64,000 nucleotides of DNA, from positions 32,001 to 96,000 of the forward strand of contig NZ_PNRE01000023.1 in the NCBI RefSeq assembly GCF_002879645.1. The letters run 5' to 3'. Both the position numbers and the translations under genes were made by a program. Under the pieces are notes generated by a model. The model was not told the DNA's origin and searched no databases. It saw nothing but the letters and a program-made list of their open reading frames with translations. The stretch is from Halomonas heilongjiangensis (GTDB lineage Bacteria > Pseudomonadota > Gammaproteobacteria > Pseudomonadales > Halomonadaceae). Each line of letters starts with the position of its first letter. Position 1 is the stretch's first letter. Below are positions 9,891 through 17,646 of this stretch, piece after piece.

Positions 9891-9948
9891 GGGTTGGCCA
9901 TCCATGGCCAACCCGTTCGGCGGGAAGAACATTCACTGGATGTTCTTC
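9891..9948. repeat. Two adjacent intergenic hairpins (REP-like)
   Basis: Downstream of rapA an 11-bp perfect stem, GGGTTGGCCAT (9891-9901) with its complement (9904-9914), is followed ten bases later by a 9-bp stem, GAAGAACAT (9924-9932) with its complement (9940-9948) and loop TCACTGG. Neither has a U-tract. Paired hairpins like this between convergent genes are typical of repeated extragenic palindromes. Genome-wide copy number cannot be seen here. The remaining spacer to 10021 holds nothing else I can support. Confidence 0.55.
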
Positions 9949-10021
9949 TGATTCCGCCTCACCCCTGGAATCGGACCTCCTCTTCGGCCTGTCCCCGGCG
10001 CCCCTCTCCCGGCGGGGGACA

Positions 10022-10927
10022 TCAGCCCAGGATATCGGCCAGCGCTGCCTCCAGCGTCGGGAAGCGGAACTCGAAGCCGGCGTCGAGCAGCCGCTTCGGG
10101 CGCATGTCGGCGCCGGTCAGCAGCAGCCGCGACATCTCGCCGAAGGCGGTCTCGAGCACGATGGCGGGCACCGGCAAGAGCGCCGGGCGGCCCAGCTGCT
10201 TTGCCAGCACCCGGGTGAACTCGGCGTTGGTCACCGGATGCGGGGCACTGCCGTTGAAGGGTCCCTCGAGCTCCTCGTTGTCGAGCAGGAAGAGGATCGC
10301 GCGCACCAGGTCTTCCCGGTGCACCCAGGGCATGAACTGCTTGCCGTCGCCGAACCGCCCCCCCAACCCCAGCCTGAAGGGCGGCAGCATCTTCTGCAGG
10401 GCGCCTCCCCCCTGATCGAGCACCAGGCCGGTACGCAACAGTGCCACCCGGGTGCCGAAGTCCACCGCCTCACTGGCGATATCCTCCCAGCGCTTGCACA
10501 GGCGATGGGTGAACTCGTCATGGGGCGGGGTCTCCTCGGTCACCTCCCGGTCGCCCTGGTCGCCGTAGTAACCCATGGCCGAGGCCGACACCATCACCGC
10601 CGGGGCACGCCCGCCGGCCGAGGCGAGCTGCTCGCAGAGCATCACCAGGTCGCGGGTGACGTTGACCCGCGAGTCGATGAGCCGCTTCTTCTGGTCATCG
10701 CTCCAGCGCCGGGCGGCGATGGATTCCCCGGCCAGGTTGACGATGGCGGCGGGCGGCGTGTCGACGAAGTCCAGCACCGAACGGCGGATGTCAGTGCCAC
10801 TCGGCAGCCGGTCACGCACCCGATTCGGCTCCCGGGAGACCACCAGCGGACGATGCCCGGCCTCCTTGAGCCGCTGACACAATCGCTGCCCGACGAAGCC
10901 GCTTCCCCCGGTGATCAGCACTCGCAT
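10022..10927 (-). CDS. TIGR01777-family NAD(P)-dependent epimerase/reductase (YfcH-like)
   Basis: A 301-residue extended short-chain dehydrogenase of the YfcH type. The Rossmann motif GGSGFVG is at 7-13, and family blocks include NLAGESIAARRW, SASAMGYYGDQGD, LLRTGLVLDQGGGALQKMLPPFRLGLGG and FMPWVHREDL. The substrate is unknown for the whole family. AAGGAGG sits just before the ATG at 10925-10927. The gene diverges from a renalase-like flavoprotein, and the 89-base gap contains TATACA/TGTACA repeats. That makes it a candidate member of the regulon of the MerR-like protein encoded 1.7 kb away. Confidence 0.9.
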   Translation of the reverse strand: MRVLITGGSGFVGQRLCQRLKEAGHRPLVVSREPNRVRDRLPSGTDIRRSVLDFVDTPPAAIVNLAGESIAARRWSDDQKKRLIDSRVNVTRDLVMLCEQLASAGGRAPAVMVSASAMGYYGDQGDREVTEETPPHDEFTHRLCKRWEDIASEAVDFGTRVALLRTGLVLDQGGGALQKMLPPFRLGLGGRFGDGKQFMPWVHREDLVRAILFLLDNEELEGPFNGSAPHPVTNAEFTRVLAKQLGRPALLPVPAIVLETAFGEMSRLLLTGADMRPKRLLDAGFEFRFPTLEAALADILG

Positions 10928-10956
10928 CGTGGATCCCTCCTTAGGCGCCGATGAGT

Positions 10957-10973
10957 TATACAGTCGTTGTACA
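10957..10973. promoter_or_regulatory. Candidate LitR-type operator in the divergent yfcH/flavoprotein gap
   Basis: TATACA (10957-10962) and TGTACA (10968-10973) start 11 bases apart as TATACAGTCGT-TGTACACTTCT, two imperfect 11-base direct repeats. Direct repeats of about this period are known for CarH/LitR-family operators. No strong -35/-10 pair was seen, so which of the two genes it controls is open. Confidence 0.5.
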
Positions 10974-11016
10974 CTTCTGCTAGTCTAGCTGAAAAGCCCT
11001 TCTGCGCGAGCCTGCG

Positions 11017-12054
11017 ATGCCCACGAGCCTTCCACACACCACGGCGATCATCGGCGCCGGTATCGCCGGCCTGGCCTGTGCCAGGGCCCTGCACGACGCC
11101 GGCCGACGGGTCGTGCTCTTCGACAAGGCGCGAGGGCCCGGTGGCCGCATGTCCAGTCGCCGCCTGCCCGGTGCGGTGGTCGACCTGGGCGCCCAGTTCT
11201 TCAGCGTGCGCGACGACGCCTTCCGTCGCCAGGTCGAGACCTGGCGAGCGGCCGGCCGAGCGGCGCCCTGGCCCGAGGCCCTCTGGCAGGCGGACGAAGG
11301 CGGCTGGCGGCGCCATCGCGACGGCCGAGAGCGCTTCATCGGCAGCCCGCGCATGAGCGCCGTCACCCGCCAGTTGGCCGACGGCCTGGACCTGATCGGC
11401 GAGACCCGCATCGTGCGGCTCGAGCGCCAGGCTGCGCAGTGGTGGCTGGTCGACCAGGGCGAGACTCGCCACGGCCCCTTCGACCGGGTGGTGGTCGCCG
11501 TCCCCTCGTCCCAGGCCGGGCCCCTGGTCGAGCCCCACGACCCGGCCCTGGCCGCTGCCTGTGAGGCGGTGATACAGCGCCCCTGCTGGGCCGCCTGGGC
11601 CCTGCTCGACTCGCCGCTGCCCAGCCTGCCCGGGGTCGACGATGCCTGGCAAGCGGTACAGGTCCGGCAGGGGCCGCTGCGCTTCGTCAGCCGCAACGAC
11701 CACAAGCCCGGCCGGGCCGACCAGGGCGAGAGCCTGACCCTGCTGGCCCATCTCGACTGGAGCCAGGCGCGACTGGAGGCCGATACCGACGAGGTGGCCC
11801 GGCAACTGCTGGCCGCCTTCGCCGCCGTGTTGCCCGCCGGCAGCGAGATGCCTCGCCCCCGATCACTCGGTGCCCACCGCTGGCGCTTCGCCCAGCCGGA
11901 TGTCTTCGCCCGCGGCGAGGCGGTCAACCGCGACCACCGCCTGGGCAGCGATGGCCTGGCCCTGTGCGGCGATGGCTGGCGCGGCCCCAGGGTCGAGGAC
12001 GCCTGGCTGTCGGGTCACCATCTCGGCGGCACCCTGGTGGCGATTGACGCCTGA
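11017..12054 (+). CDS. Renalase-like FAD-dependent oxidoreductase
   Basis: A 345-residue flavoprotein with the dinucleotide-binding motif AIIGAGIAGLACARAL at 10-25, the downstream FDKARGPGGRMSSRR stretch and VVDLGAQFF, as in bacterial renalase-like proteins and small amine oxidases. The C-terminal FAD signature LALCGDGWRGPRVEDAWLSG is present. No signal peptide is seen, so it acts in the cytoplasm. Renalases oxidise unproductive isomers of NAD(P)H; whether this one does is not known. It is probably co-transcribed with the CbiX-like gene 37 bases downstream, and its upstream gap holds the TGTACA-type repeats. Confidence 0.85.
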   Translation: MPTSLPHTTAIIGAGIAGLACARALHDAGRRVVLFDKARGPGGRMSSRRLPGAVVDLGAQFFSVRDDAFRRQVETWRAAGRAAPWPEALWQADEGGWRRHRDGRERFIGSPRMSAVTRQLADGLDLIGETRIVRLERQAAQWWLVDQGETRHGPFDRVVVAVPSSQAGPLVEPHDPALAAACEAVIQRPCWAAWALLDSPLPSLPGVDDAWQAVQVRQGPLRFVSRNDHKPGRADQGESLTLLAHLDWSQARLEADTDEVARQLLAAFAAVLPAGSEMPRPRSLGAHRWRFAQPDVFARGEAVNRDHRLGSDGLALCGDGWRGPRVEDAWLSGHHLGGTLVAIDA

Positions 12055-12091
12055 CACGCCACGCCGCCTCACCCATAGGAGATTGCTCGGC

Positions 12092-12472
12092 ATGCCCTAC
12101 GCCCTGATCCTGCTCGCCCACGGCTCCAGCGACCCCCACTGGCGGGCCCCCTTCGAGCGCCTGGCCGAGGCGCTGGCCCGACGCCTGGAGACCCCGCTGC
12201 GGCTCGCCTACATGGAGCTCAGCGAACCCTCCCTGGAGACCACCGTGGCCGAGCTGGCAACGGCCGGTGTCGAGCGGGCCGAGATCCTGCCGCTGTTCTT
12301 CGCCGCGGGACGCCACCTGCGCAAGGACGTGCCCGGGCAGGTCGCCGCCCTGGCCGACGCCCACCCCGGCATCGCGCTGCAGCTGCTGCCGCCGGTGGGC
12401 GAGCATCCGGCCTTCGTCGAGGCCCTGGCCGCCGTGATCGCCGAGCAGGCCGGCGAGCCCGCGTCCGGCTGA
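12092..12472 (+). CDS. Single-domain CbiX/SirB-like chelatase
   Basis: The 126-residue protein is the size of the small ancestral CbiX/SirB chelatases. It has LLAHGSSD with histidine 10 and PLFFAAGRHLRKDVP with histidine 75, the two metal-site histidines of this family. Such proteins insert cobalt (cobalamin) or iron (siroheme) into sirohydrochlorin. The ATG at 12092 has AGGAG ten bases upstream; the open frame before it has no family similarity. No other cobalamin or siroheme gene is in the window. Its place next to a regulator of the B12-photoreceptor family is notable, although that regulator appears to have lost B12 binding. Confidence 0.85.
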   Translation: MPYALILLAHGSSDPHWRAPFERLAEALARRLETPLRLAYMELSEPSLETTVAELATAGVERAEILPLFFAAGRHLRKDVPGQVAALADAHPGIALQLLPPVGEHPAFVEALAAVIAEQAGEPASG

Positions 12473-12500
12473 CACGCCGAGGCGAATACCCGGCCCCATG

Positions 12501-12525
12501 TTGTACATTGACAGTGACTTGTACA
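12501..12525. promoter_or_regulatory. Candidate LitR-type operator upstream of the merR-phr genes
   Basis: Two copies of TTGTACA (12501-12507 and 12519-12525) flank TTGACA (12508-12513), 70-95 bases before the merR start. TTGTAC with a 17-base spacer to CAAAAT (12524-12529) could be an overlapping weak promoter. The arrangement suits autoregulation. Confidence 0.55.
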
Positions 12526-12595
12526 AAATCAGCCCCTGAACTCCGGCCGCCTCGACACCGGCGGGGCAAGCGATCAGCAAGAGGCACAGCCGTCC

Positions 12596-13510
12596 ATGAG
12601 TGACAAGGCGACCCACCCGGCCGACACGCCGCTCTATCCGATCCGGGAGGTCTCCCGGCTGACCGGCGTCAATTCGGTCACCCTGCGGGCCTGGGAGCGC
12701 CGTTACGGCCTGATCCGTCCCCGCCGCACGCCCAAGGGCCATCGCCTCTATGCCCGCGACGATATCGACCGCATCGAACGCATCCTGCAGTGGCTCAACC
12801 GTGGCGTGCCGGTCAGCCAGGTGCGGGAACTGCTCGAACAGCCCGAGCCGGTCGAGTCGCCGGCCCCCTCCGCCGGCGACTGGCCGAGCCAGCGTCACCA
12901 GCTGGTCGCGGCCCTGGAGGCCTTCGACCTGCCTCGGCTGGAGATCCTGTTCAACCAGAGCCTGGCCCTCTATCCGGTGACGACCTGCGTCGCCGAACTC
13001 TGGCAGCCGGTGATTCGCGAGCGGGAAGAGCACTGGGACGACCAGCTCGGCGCCCTGCTCCAGCGCCGTACCCTCGAGGCCTTCCTGCGTACCCGTATCG
13101 GCACCCGGCTCTATCATGCCAACCAGACCGCCACCGGACCGCTGGTGCTGATCGGCCAGTTGCCGGAAGATCCCGGCCCGCTGTGGATGCTGCTGGCGGC
13201 GCTGACCGCCAGCGACGACGGCTATCGGGTGCAGCTGTTCGATGCCCCGCTGCCCTTCAGCGAGCTGCCGCTGGCCATGGAGCGCTTCCATGCCTCGGCC
13301 CTGCTGCTGGCCAGCGGCAAGGCCGAACGTGCCGATCTGATACGGCGCCAGCTACCGCGCCTGGCCGAGCAGCTCGATGCCCCGCTGGCCCTGTGTGGTC
13401 CGGTGGCCCGGATACGGGCCAGCGATCTGGACCCGAGCCGGGTCGAAGTGCTGGGCGACGACCTGCCCCAGGCCATCGCCCGCCTGGGGTCACTGATCCG
13501 GGATCGCTGA
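12596..13510 (+). CDS. MerR-family regulator, LitR/CarH-like but lacking B12-binding residues
   Basis: This 304-residue regulator has a MerR DNA-binding head (residues 14-82: YPIREVSRLTGVNSVTLRAWERRYGL...RRTPKGHRLY), a helical middle, and a C-terminal alpha/beta domain like the B12-binding fold. In CarH/LitR photoreceptors the W-x9-EH and E/DxHxxG motifs hold adenosylcobalamin. Here the first reads W147-x9-RR and the second is E191-D-P-G with the cobalt-ligand histidine replaced by proline. It therefore resembles the B12-independent LitR proteins of Pseudomonas that work with a separate LOV sensor. No LOV gene is nearby. It lies 20 bases before the photolyase gene and has TTGTACA repeats upstream, so it probably represses its own operon. 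Confidence 0.85.
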   Translation: MSDKATHPADTPLYPIREVSRLTGVNSVTLRAWERRYGLIRPRRTPKGHRLYARDDIDRIERILQWLNRGVPVSQVRELLEQPEPVESPAPSAGDWPSQRHQLVAALEAFDLPRLEILFNQSLALYPVTTCVAELWQPVIREREEHWDDQLGALLQRRTLEAFLRTRIGTRLYHANQTATGPLVLIGQLPEDPGPLWMLLAALTASDDGYRVQLFDAPLPFSELPLAMERFHASALLLASGKAERADLIRRQLPRLAEQLDAPLALCGPVARIRASDLDPSRVEVLGDDLPQAIARLGSLIRDR

Positions 13511-13530
13511 ACGACCGACGGAGCCCACCC

Positions 13531-14949
13531 ATGCCCGCCCCCGTGCTGATCTGGTTCCGCAGCGACCTGCGCATCCACGACAACCGCGCCCTGGCCGCCG
13601 CGGCCCGCCAGGGGCCGGTGATCGCGGTCTTCCTGCGCTGCCTGCCCCACTGGCAGCGCCATGGCCACGGCGCCAACAAGCTCGACTTCTGGGCCCGTGG
13701 CGTGGCGGCACTCAAGGCCTCGCTCGAGGGTCTCGGCATCCCGCTGCTCCATCGCGAGCTCGACGACTTCGCCGAAGCCCCCGCGACGCTGCTGGCCATC
13801 GCCCGGGACACCGGCGCCAAGGCACTGCACTTCAACCACGAGTATCCCCTCGACGAGGTGCGCCGCGACGAGGCGGTGATCGGCGCCTTCGCGTCCGCCC
13901 GGCTGGCGGCGCGGGGGCATCACGACAGCGTCGCCTTTGCCCCCGGCGAGCTGTTGACCGGCAAGGGCGACTACTATGGGGTCTTCACCCCTTTCGCCAA
14001 GGCCTGGCAGCGCCGGCTCACGCCCGAACGGCTGGCGCTCAGTGACGCCCCCACGCCCCAGGCGCGCCTGCCCATCGCCGCGGACCCGCTGCCCGGGCTA
14101 CCCGAGCTCGATGACACCCCGGTCGACGGCCGGACATGGCCCGCCGGCGAGCAGCCGGCCGCCGACCGGCTCGAGCGCTTCCTGCGCTTTCGCGGCCGCC
14201 ACTATGCCCACCGCCGCGACGTCCCGGCGATCCGCGGCACCAGCGAGCTCTCACCCTATCTGGCGCTCGGCATGATCTCCCATCGCCAGTGCCTGCAGGC
14301 GGTGCTGGCCGAGAACGACGGCAGCCTCGACGAAGGCGATGCGGGGCTCACGGCCTGGGTCAACGAACTGGTGTGGCGGGAATTCTACCGACACGTCGCC
14401 TTCGGCTTTCCCCGGGTCTGTCGCCGCCGCGCCTTCCAGGCTCCCACCGAGGCCCTCGCCTGGCGCGACGACGACACCGGCTTTCGCGCCTGGTGCGCGG
14501 GGCGTACCGGCTATCCCATCGTCGATGCGGCCATGCGCCAGCTGGTGACCACCGGCTGGATGCACAACCGCCTGCGCATGATCACCGCCATGTTCCTCGC
14601 CAAGCACCTGCTGATCGACTGGCGCCGCGGCGAGGCCTTCTTCCTGCGCCACCTGGTCGACGGCGAGTTCTGTGCCAACAACGGCGGCTGGCAGTGGGCG
14701 GCCTCCACCGGCACCGATGCGGCCCCCTACTTCCGCATCTTCAACCCCACCACCCAGTCGCAGCGCTTCGACCCGGACGGCGCCTTCCTCGCCGAGTGGC
14801 TGCCCGAGCTGGCCGGAGTGCCTGCCCGGGCCCGTCATGCGCCGCCGCGTGACCCGCTCGGCGACCTCGACTATCCACCCCCCATCGTCGACCACAAGGC
14901 CGCCCGGGCCCGCACCCTGGACGCCTTCAAGGCCCTCAAGCCGGCCTGA
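13531..14949 (+). CDS. phrB: Deoxyribodipyrimidine photolyase (class I CPD type)
   Basis: A flavoprotein that splits UV-induced cyclobutane pyrimidine dimers using blue light. The 472 residues equal the E. coli PhrB length. The N-terminal antenna domain starts LIWFRSDLRIHDNRAL. The FAD-binding core has the block TGYPIVDAAMRQL and, further on, NNGGWQWAASTGTDAAPYFR. The three tryptophans of the electron-transfer chain are kept (in RAWCAGRTGYP, LIDWRRGE and NGGWQW). ATG 13531 is preceded by GGAG; the frame is open upstream into merR without meaning. It is co-transcribed with the merR-like regulator, which supports light control. Confidence 0.97.
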   Translation: MPAPVLIWFRSDLRIHDNRALAAAARQGPVIAVFLRCLPHWQRHGHGANKLDFWARGVAALKASLEGLGIPLLHRELDDFAEAPATLLAIARDTGAKALHFNHEYPLDEVRRDEAVIGAFASARLAARGHHDSVAFAPGELLTGKGDYYGVFTPFAKAWQRRLTPERLALSDAPTPQARLPIAADPLPGLPELDDTPVDGRTWPAGEQPAADRLERFLRFRGRHYAHRRDVPAIRGTSELSPYLALGMISHRQCLQAVLAENDGSLDEGDAGLTAWVNELVWREFYRHVAFGFPRVCRRRAFQAPTEALAWRDDDTGFRAWCAGRTGYPIVDAAMRQLVTTGWMHNRLRMITAMFLAKHLLIDWRRGEAFFLRHLVDGEFCANNGGWQWAASTGTDAAPYFRIFNPTTQSQRFDPDGAFLAEWLPELAGVPARARHAPPRDPLGDLDYPPPIVDHKAARARTLDAFKALKPA

Positions 14950-14979
14950 ACCCCGCCCACCCCACCGGAGGAGATCGCC

Positions 14980-15420
14980 ATGCACCGGGACCCCGCCCTG
15001 GAGGCCTTCTGCGCCTTCTTCAATAAACTAGACAAAACATGTACAAAAAAGCTATACATGTTCTACACAGGCGACGTATCCTTCGTCGACCCCCTGCACC
15101 GCATCGAGGGTCGAGAGGCGCTGGAAGCCTACTTCACCACCCTGTACGAGAACGTCACATCATGCCGGTTCGACTTTCACCACCGGCAACGCCAGGGCGA
15201 CACCGCCTTCGTCACCTGGACCATGCAGCTGGTGCACCCGCGACTCGATGGCGGCCGGACGATCGCGGTGGAGGGCTGCTCGCGGCTGGACTTCGCACCG
15301 GAGGACGCCGGCCGGGTGGCGCGACACCGCGACTACTTCGATGCCGGCGCGCTGGTCTACGAGCACCTGCCGTTGCTGGGTGGCGCGGTGAGACTGGTTA
15401 AGCACCGCCTGGGCCGATGA
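14980..15420 (+). CDS. SnoaL-like/NTF2-fold protein of photolyase clusters
   Basis: A 146-residue NTF2-fold protein whose function is not known; relatives accompany LitR-photolyase clusters. Typical blocks are DVSFVDPLHRIEGREALEAYFTTLYENV, GDTAFVTWTMQLVHPRLDGGRTIAVEG and RDYFDAGALVYEHLPLLGG. A strong GGAGGAG (14967-14973) precedes the ATG. Codons for residues 14-30 (about 15021-15068) are very AT-rich, with lysine AAA and tyrosine TAT/TAC, unlike the rest of the gene, because a TGTACA/TATACA site is embedded there. The encoded residues still fit the family (LDK...L..FY..DVSFVDP), so this is a coding region carrying a regulatory site rather than a wrong start. Confidence 0.85.
   Translation: MHRDPALEAFCAFFNKLDKTCTKKLYMFYTGDVSFVDPLHRIEGREALEAYFTTLYENVTSCRFDFHHRQRQGDTAFVTWTMQLVHPRLDGGRTIAVEGCSRLDFAPEDAGRVARHRDYFDAGALVYEHLPLLGGAVRLVKHRLGR
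15029..15067. promoter_or_regulatory. Candidate LitR-type operator and internal promoter inside the SnoaL gene
   Basis: TAGACA (15029), TGTACA (15040), TATACA (15053) and TCTACA (15062) follow each other at 9-13 base steps. ACATGTA (15038-15044) and TACATGT (15055-15061) form a perfect inverted repeat. TAGACA with an 18-base spacer to TATACA could be a promoter. The block is 29% G+C by count (14 of 48, 15021-15068) in a GC-rich gene. It could drive the downstream SDR-FAD-DUF1365-CFA genes. Confidence 0.5.
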
Positions 15421-15475
15421 GCGGCCGGGGATGCAGCGAGGCGCCTGGCGGCGCGCAACAATCGAGGGGCGAGGC

Positions 15476-16279
15476 ATGACGGCATGGCATGGCAGGCAGC
15501 GCATCTGGCTGACCGGGGCGACCTCGGGCATCGGCCGCGCCCTCGCCGAGCGGCTGCTCGCCCAGGGGCACCGGGTCGCCCTGAGCGCTCGCAGCGAGTC
15601 GGCGCTCGACGAACTCGCCGGCGGCCGGGACGACGCCCTGCCGCTGCCCCTCGACGTGAGCGACCGCGCCGCCGTGCGACGGGCCGGGGAGCGTCTCGCC
15701 GGGGCCTTCGGCGGCCTGGACTTGGTGATCCTCAATGCCGGCACCTGCGAATACCTCGACGCCCGCGATTTCGACCTGGACCTCGTCGAGCGGGTCTTCG
15801 CGCCCAACCTCTTCGGCGCCCTGCACTGTGTCGACGCCGCCCTGCCGCTGCTGCGCCGGGCCCGCGCCGAGGGCGGGCGGCCGCTGCTCGCCGCCACCTC
15901 CAGCGCCTCGGCCTATCTCCCCCTGCCGCGGGCCGCGGCCTACGGGGCATCCAAGGCGGCGCTCAGCCACTTCATGGAGTCGCTGCGGCTTGACCTGCAT
16001 GCCGAGGGCATCGACATCAGTTTGATCCACCCGGGCTTCGTCGAGACGCCACTGACCGCGCGTAACGACTTCCCCATGCCCATGCGCATCACCGCCCCGG
16101 CGGCCGCCGACGCGATCCTCACGGGGCTGGCAAGGCGCCGGCTCGATATCCACTTCCCACGCCGCCTCACCCTGCCGATCCGGCTGCTGGGCATCCTGCC
16201 GCCGGGCCTGCGCCACCGTCTCGGCCTGCGCCTGACCCGTGCCGCGGCAGGCCAGGGAGCACCGGAGCCACGCCCATGA
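15476..16279 (+). CDS. Short-chain dehydrogenase/reductase
   Basis: A classical SDR of 267 residues with TGATSGIG at 13-20 (cofactor loop), NAG at 87-89, a serine-rich stretch SSASAY around 142-147, and the catalytic pair Y156-x3-K160. Its basic residues R39-S-E after beta-2 suit NADP, but that is a guess. The substrate is unknown; in this gene neighbourhood it is likely part of a lipid-modifying route. The frame is open back to 15431, but ATG 15476 matches the family N-terminus. It overlaps the next gene by four bases (ATGA), so translation is coupled. Confidence 0.88.
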   Translation: MTAWHGRQRIWLTGATSGIGRALAERLLAQGHRVALSARSESALDELAGGRDDALPLPLDVSDRAAVRRAGERLAGAFGGLDLVILNAGTCEYLDARDFDLDLVERVFAPNLFGALHCVDAALPLLRRARAEGGRPLLAATSSASAYLPLPRAAAYGASKAALSHFMESLRLDLHAEGIDISLIHPGFVETPLTARNDFPMPMRITAPAAADAILTGLARRRLDIHFPRRLTLPIRLLGILPPGLRHRLGLRLTRAAAGQGAPEPRP

Positions 16280-17646
16280 CCGCCCCCTTCCTCCCGCCGT
16301 CGCGCCAGCGGAATGGCGCCCAACGCGTCGCCGTGATCGGCAGCGGCATCGCCGGCATGGCCGCGGCCTGGTACCTCTCCGGTCGCCATGAGGTGACCCT
16401 GTTCGAGGCCGCCGAGCGCCTGGGCGGCCATACCGCCACCATCGATGTGTCGCTGGAGGGGCGCCACTACGCCATCGATACCGGCTTCATCGTCTTCAAC
16501 GACCGGACCTATCCCCATTTCCGGCGCCTGCTGTCGAGGCTCGGCGTGGCCAGCCAAGCCACCGAGATGAGCTTCTCGGTGCACGAGACGGCCCGGGACT
16601 TCGAATACAACGGCCACACCCTGTCCTCGCTGTTCGCCCAGCGCCGCAACCTGCTGCGCCCGCGCTTCTACCGCCTGCTGGGCGACATCCTGCGCTTCAA
16701 CCGCGAGGCGACACTGGCCCTGGAGGCCGGCGGCCTGGAGCCGGCCATGACGCTCGGCGCCTGGCTCGACGCCCGCGGCTACGGCGCCGACTTCCAGCAG
16801 CGCTACCTGCTGCCGATGGGGGCGGCCATCTGGTCGGCCAGCATCGGCGACCTGCGCGCCTTCCCGCTGCTCTTCTTCGTGCGCTTCTTCGGTCACCACG
16901 GCCTGCTGTCGATCGACGACCGACCCCAGTGGTACACCCTGGTGGGCGGCTCACGCAGCTACATCCCGGCACTGACCGCCCCCTACGCCGAGCGCATCCG
17001 CCTGGCCACGCCGGTGCACCACCTCCAGCGCGACCGACATGGCGTGCGGGTGTGCACCGCCGCCGGCGACGAGTCCTTCGACCAGGCGGTGCTGGCCTGC
17101 CACGCCGACCAGGCCCTGGCGCTGCTCGAGGACCCGACGCCGGCCGAGCGTGAGGTGCTCGGTGCGCTGCCCTACCGGGACAACGAGGTGGTGCTGCACA
17201 CCGATACCCGGCTGCTGCCGCGCCGCCGGCGCGCCTGGGCGAGCTGGAACTATCGTCTCGATGGCCGCGACGAGGCGGCGCGGGTCTCGGTGACCTATGA
17301 CATGAACATCCTGCAGCGCCTGGACGCCCCGCATACCTTCTGCGTGACCCTCAACGACGGCCAGGCCATCGACCCGGCCCGGGTGCTGGGCCGTTTCACC
17401 TATGCCCATCCCCAGTTCACCCTCGCCGGCCACGCCGCCCAGGCGCGTCACGGCGAGATCTCCGGCCCCGGGCGACGCACTCACTTCTGCGGCGCCTACT
17501 GGCGCTACGGCTTCCACGAGGATGGCGTCTGGAGCGCCCTGCGCGTCGCCCGGGCCCTGGGCTGCGACGAGGATGACACGCCCCGCGCGACTGTCATGGG
17601 CGCCCCCCCGGTGGGCCGGATCGTCGCACCGGAGGCCTGCGGATGA
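16276..17646 (+). CDS. FAD-dependent amine oxidase-like protein
   Basis: A 456-residue flavoprotein of the amine oxidase/phytoene desaturase superfamily. VAVIGSGIAGMAAAWYL (18-34) binds FAD, followed by FEAAERLGGHTATID; YAIDTGFIVFNDRTYPHF and the C-terminal THFCGAYWRYGFHEDGV are hallmarks of the subfamily that travels with DUF1365 and CFA-like genes. Members are often annotated as NAD/FAD-binding proteins; the reaction is not established. It overlaps both neighbours by four bases (SDR before, DUF1365 after). I infer that it oxidises or desaturates a membrane acyl chain. Confidence 0.88.
   Translation: MTAPFLPPSRQRNGAQRVAVIGSGIAGMAAAWYLSGRHEVTLFEAAERLGGHTATIDVSLEGRHYAIDTGFIVFNDRTYPHFRRLLSRLGVASQATEMSFSVHETARDFEYNGHTLSSLFAQRRNLLRPRFYRLLGDILRFNREATLALEAGGLEPAMTLGAWLDARGYGADFQQRYLLPMGAAIWSASIGDLRAFPLLFFVRFFGHHGLLSIDDRPQWYTLVGGSRSYIPALTAPYAERIRLATPVHHLQRDRHGVRVCTAAGDESFDQAVLACHADQALALLEDPTPAEREVLGALPYRDNEVVLHTDTRLLPRRRRAWASWNYRLDGRDEAARVSVTYDMNILQRLDAPHTFCVTLNDGQAIDPARVLGRFTYAHPQFTLAGHAAQARHGEISGPGRRTHFCGAYWRYGFHEDGVWSALRVARALGCDEDDTPRATVMGAPPVGRIVAPEACG

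Noticed and set aside
12055..12091. Cobalamin riboswitch before the CbiX-like gene
   Set aside because: The gap is only 37 bases, far too short.
12790..13530. Fusion of the merR region to the photolyase (719-residue frame)
   Set aside because: The upstream half is an out-of-frame reading of merR. ATG 13531 with its RBS gives a protein of exactly PhrB length.
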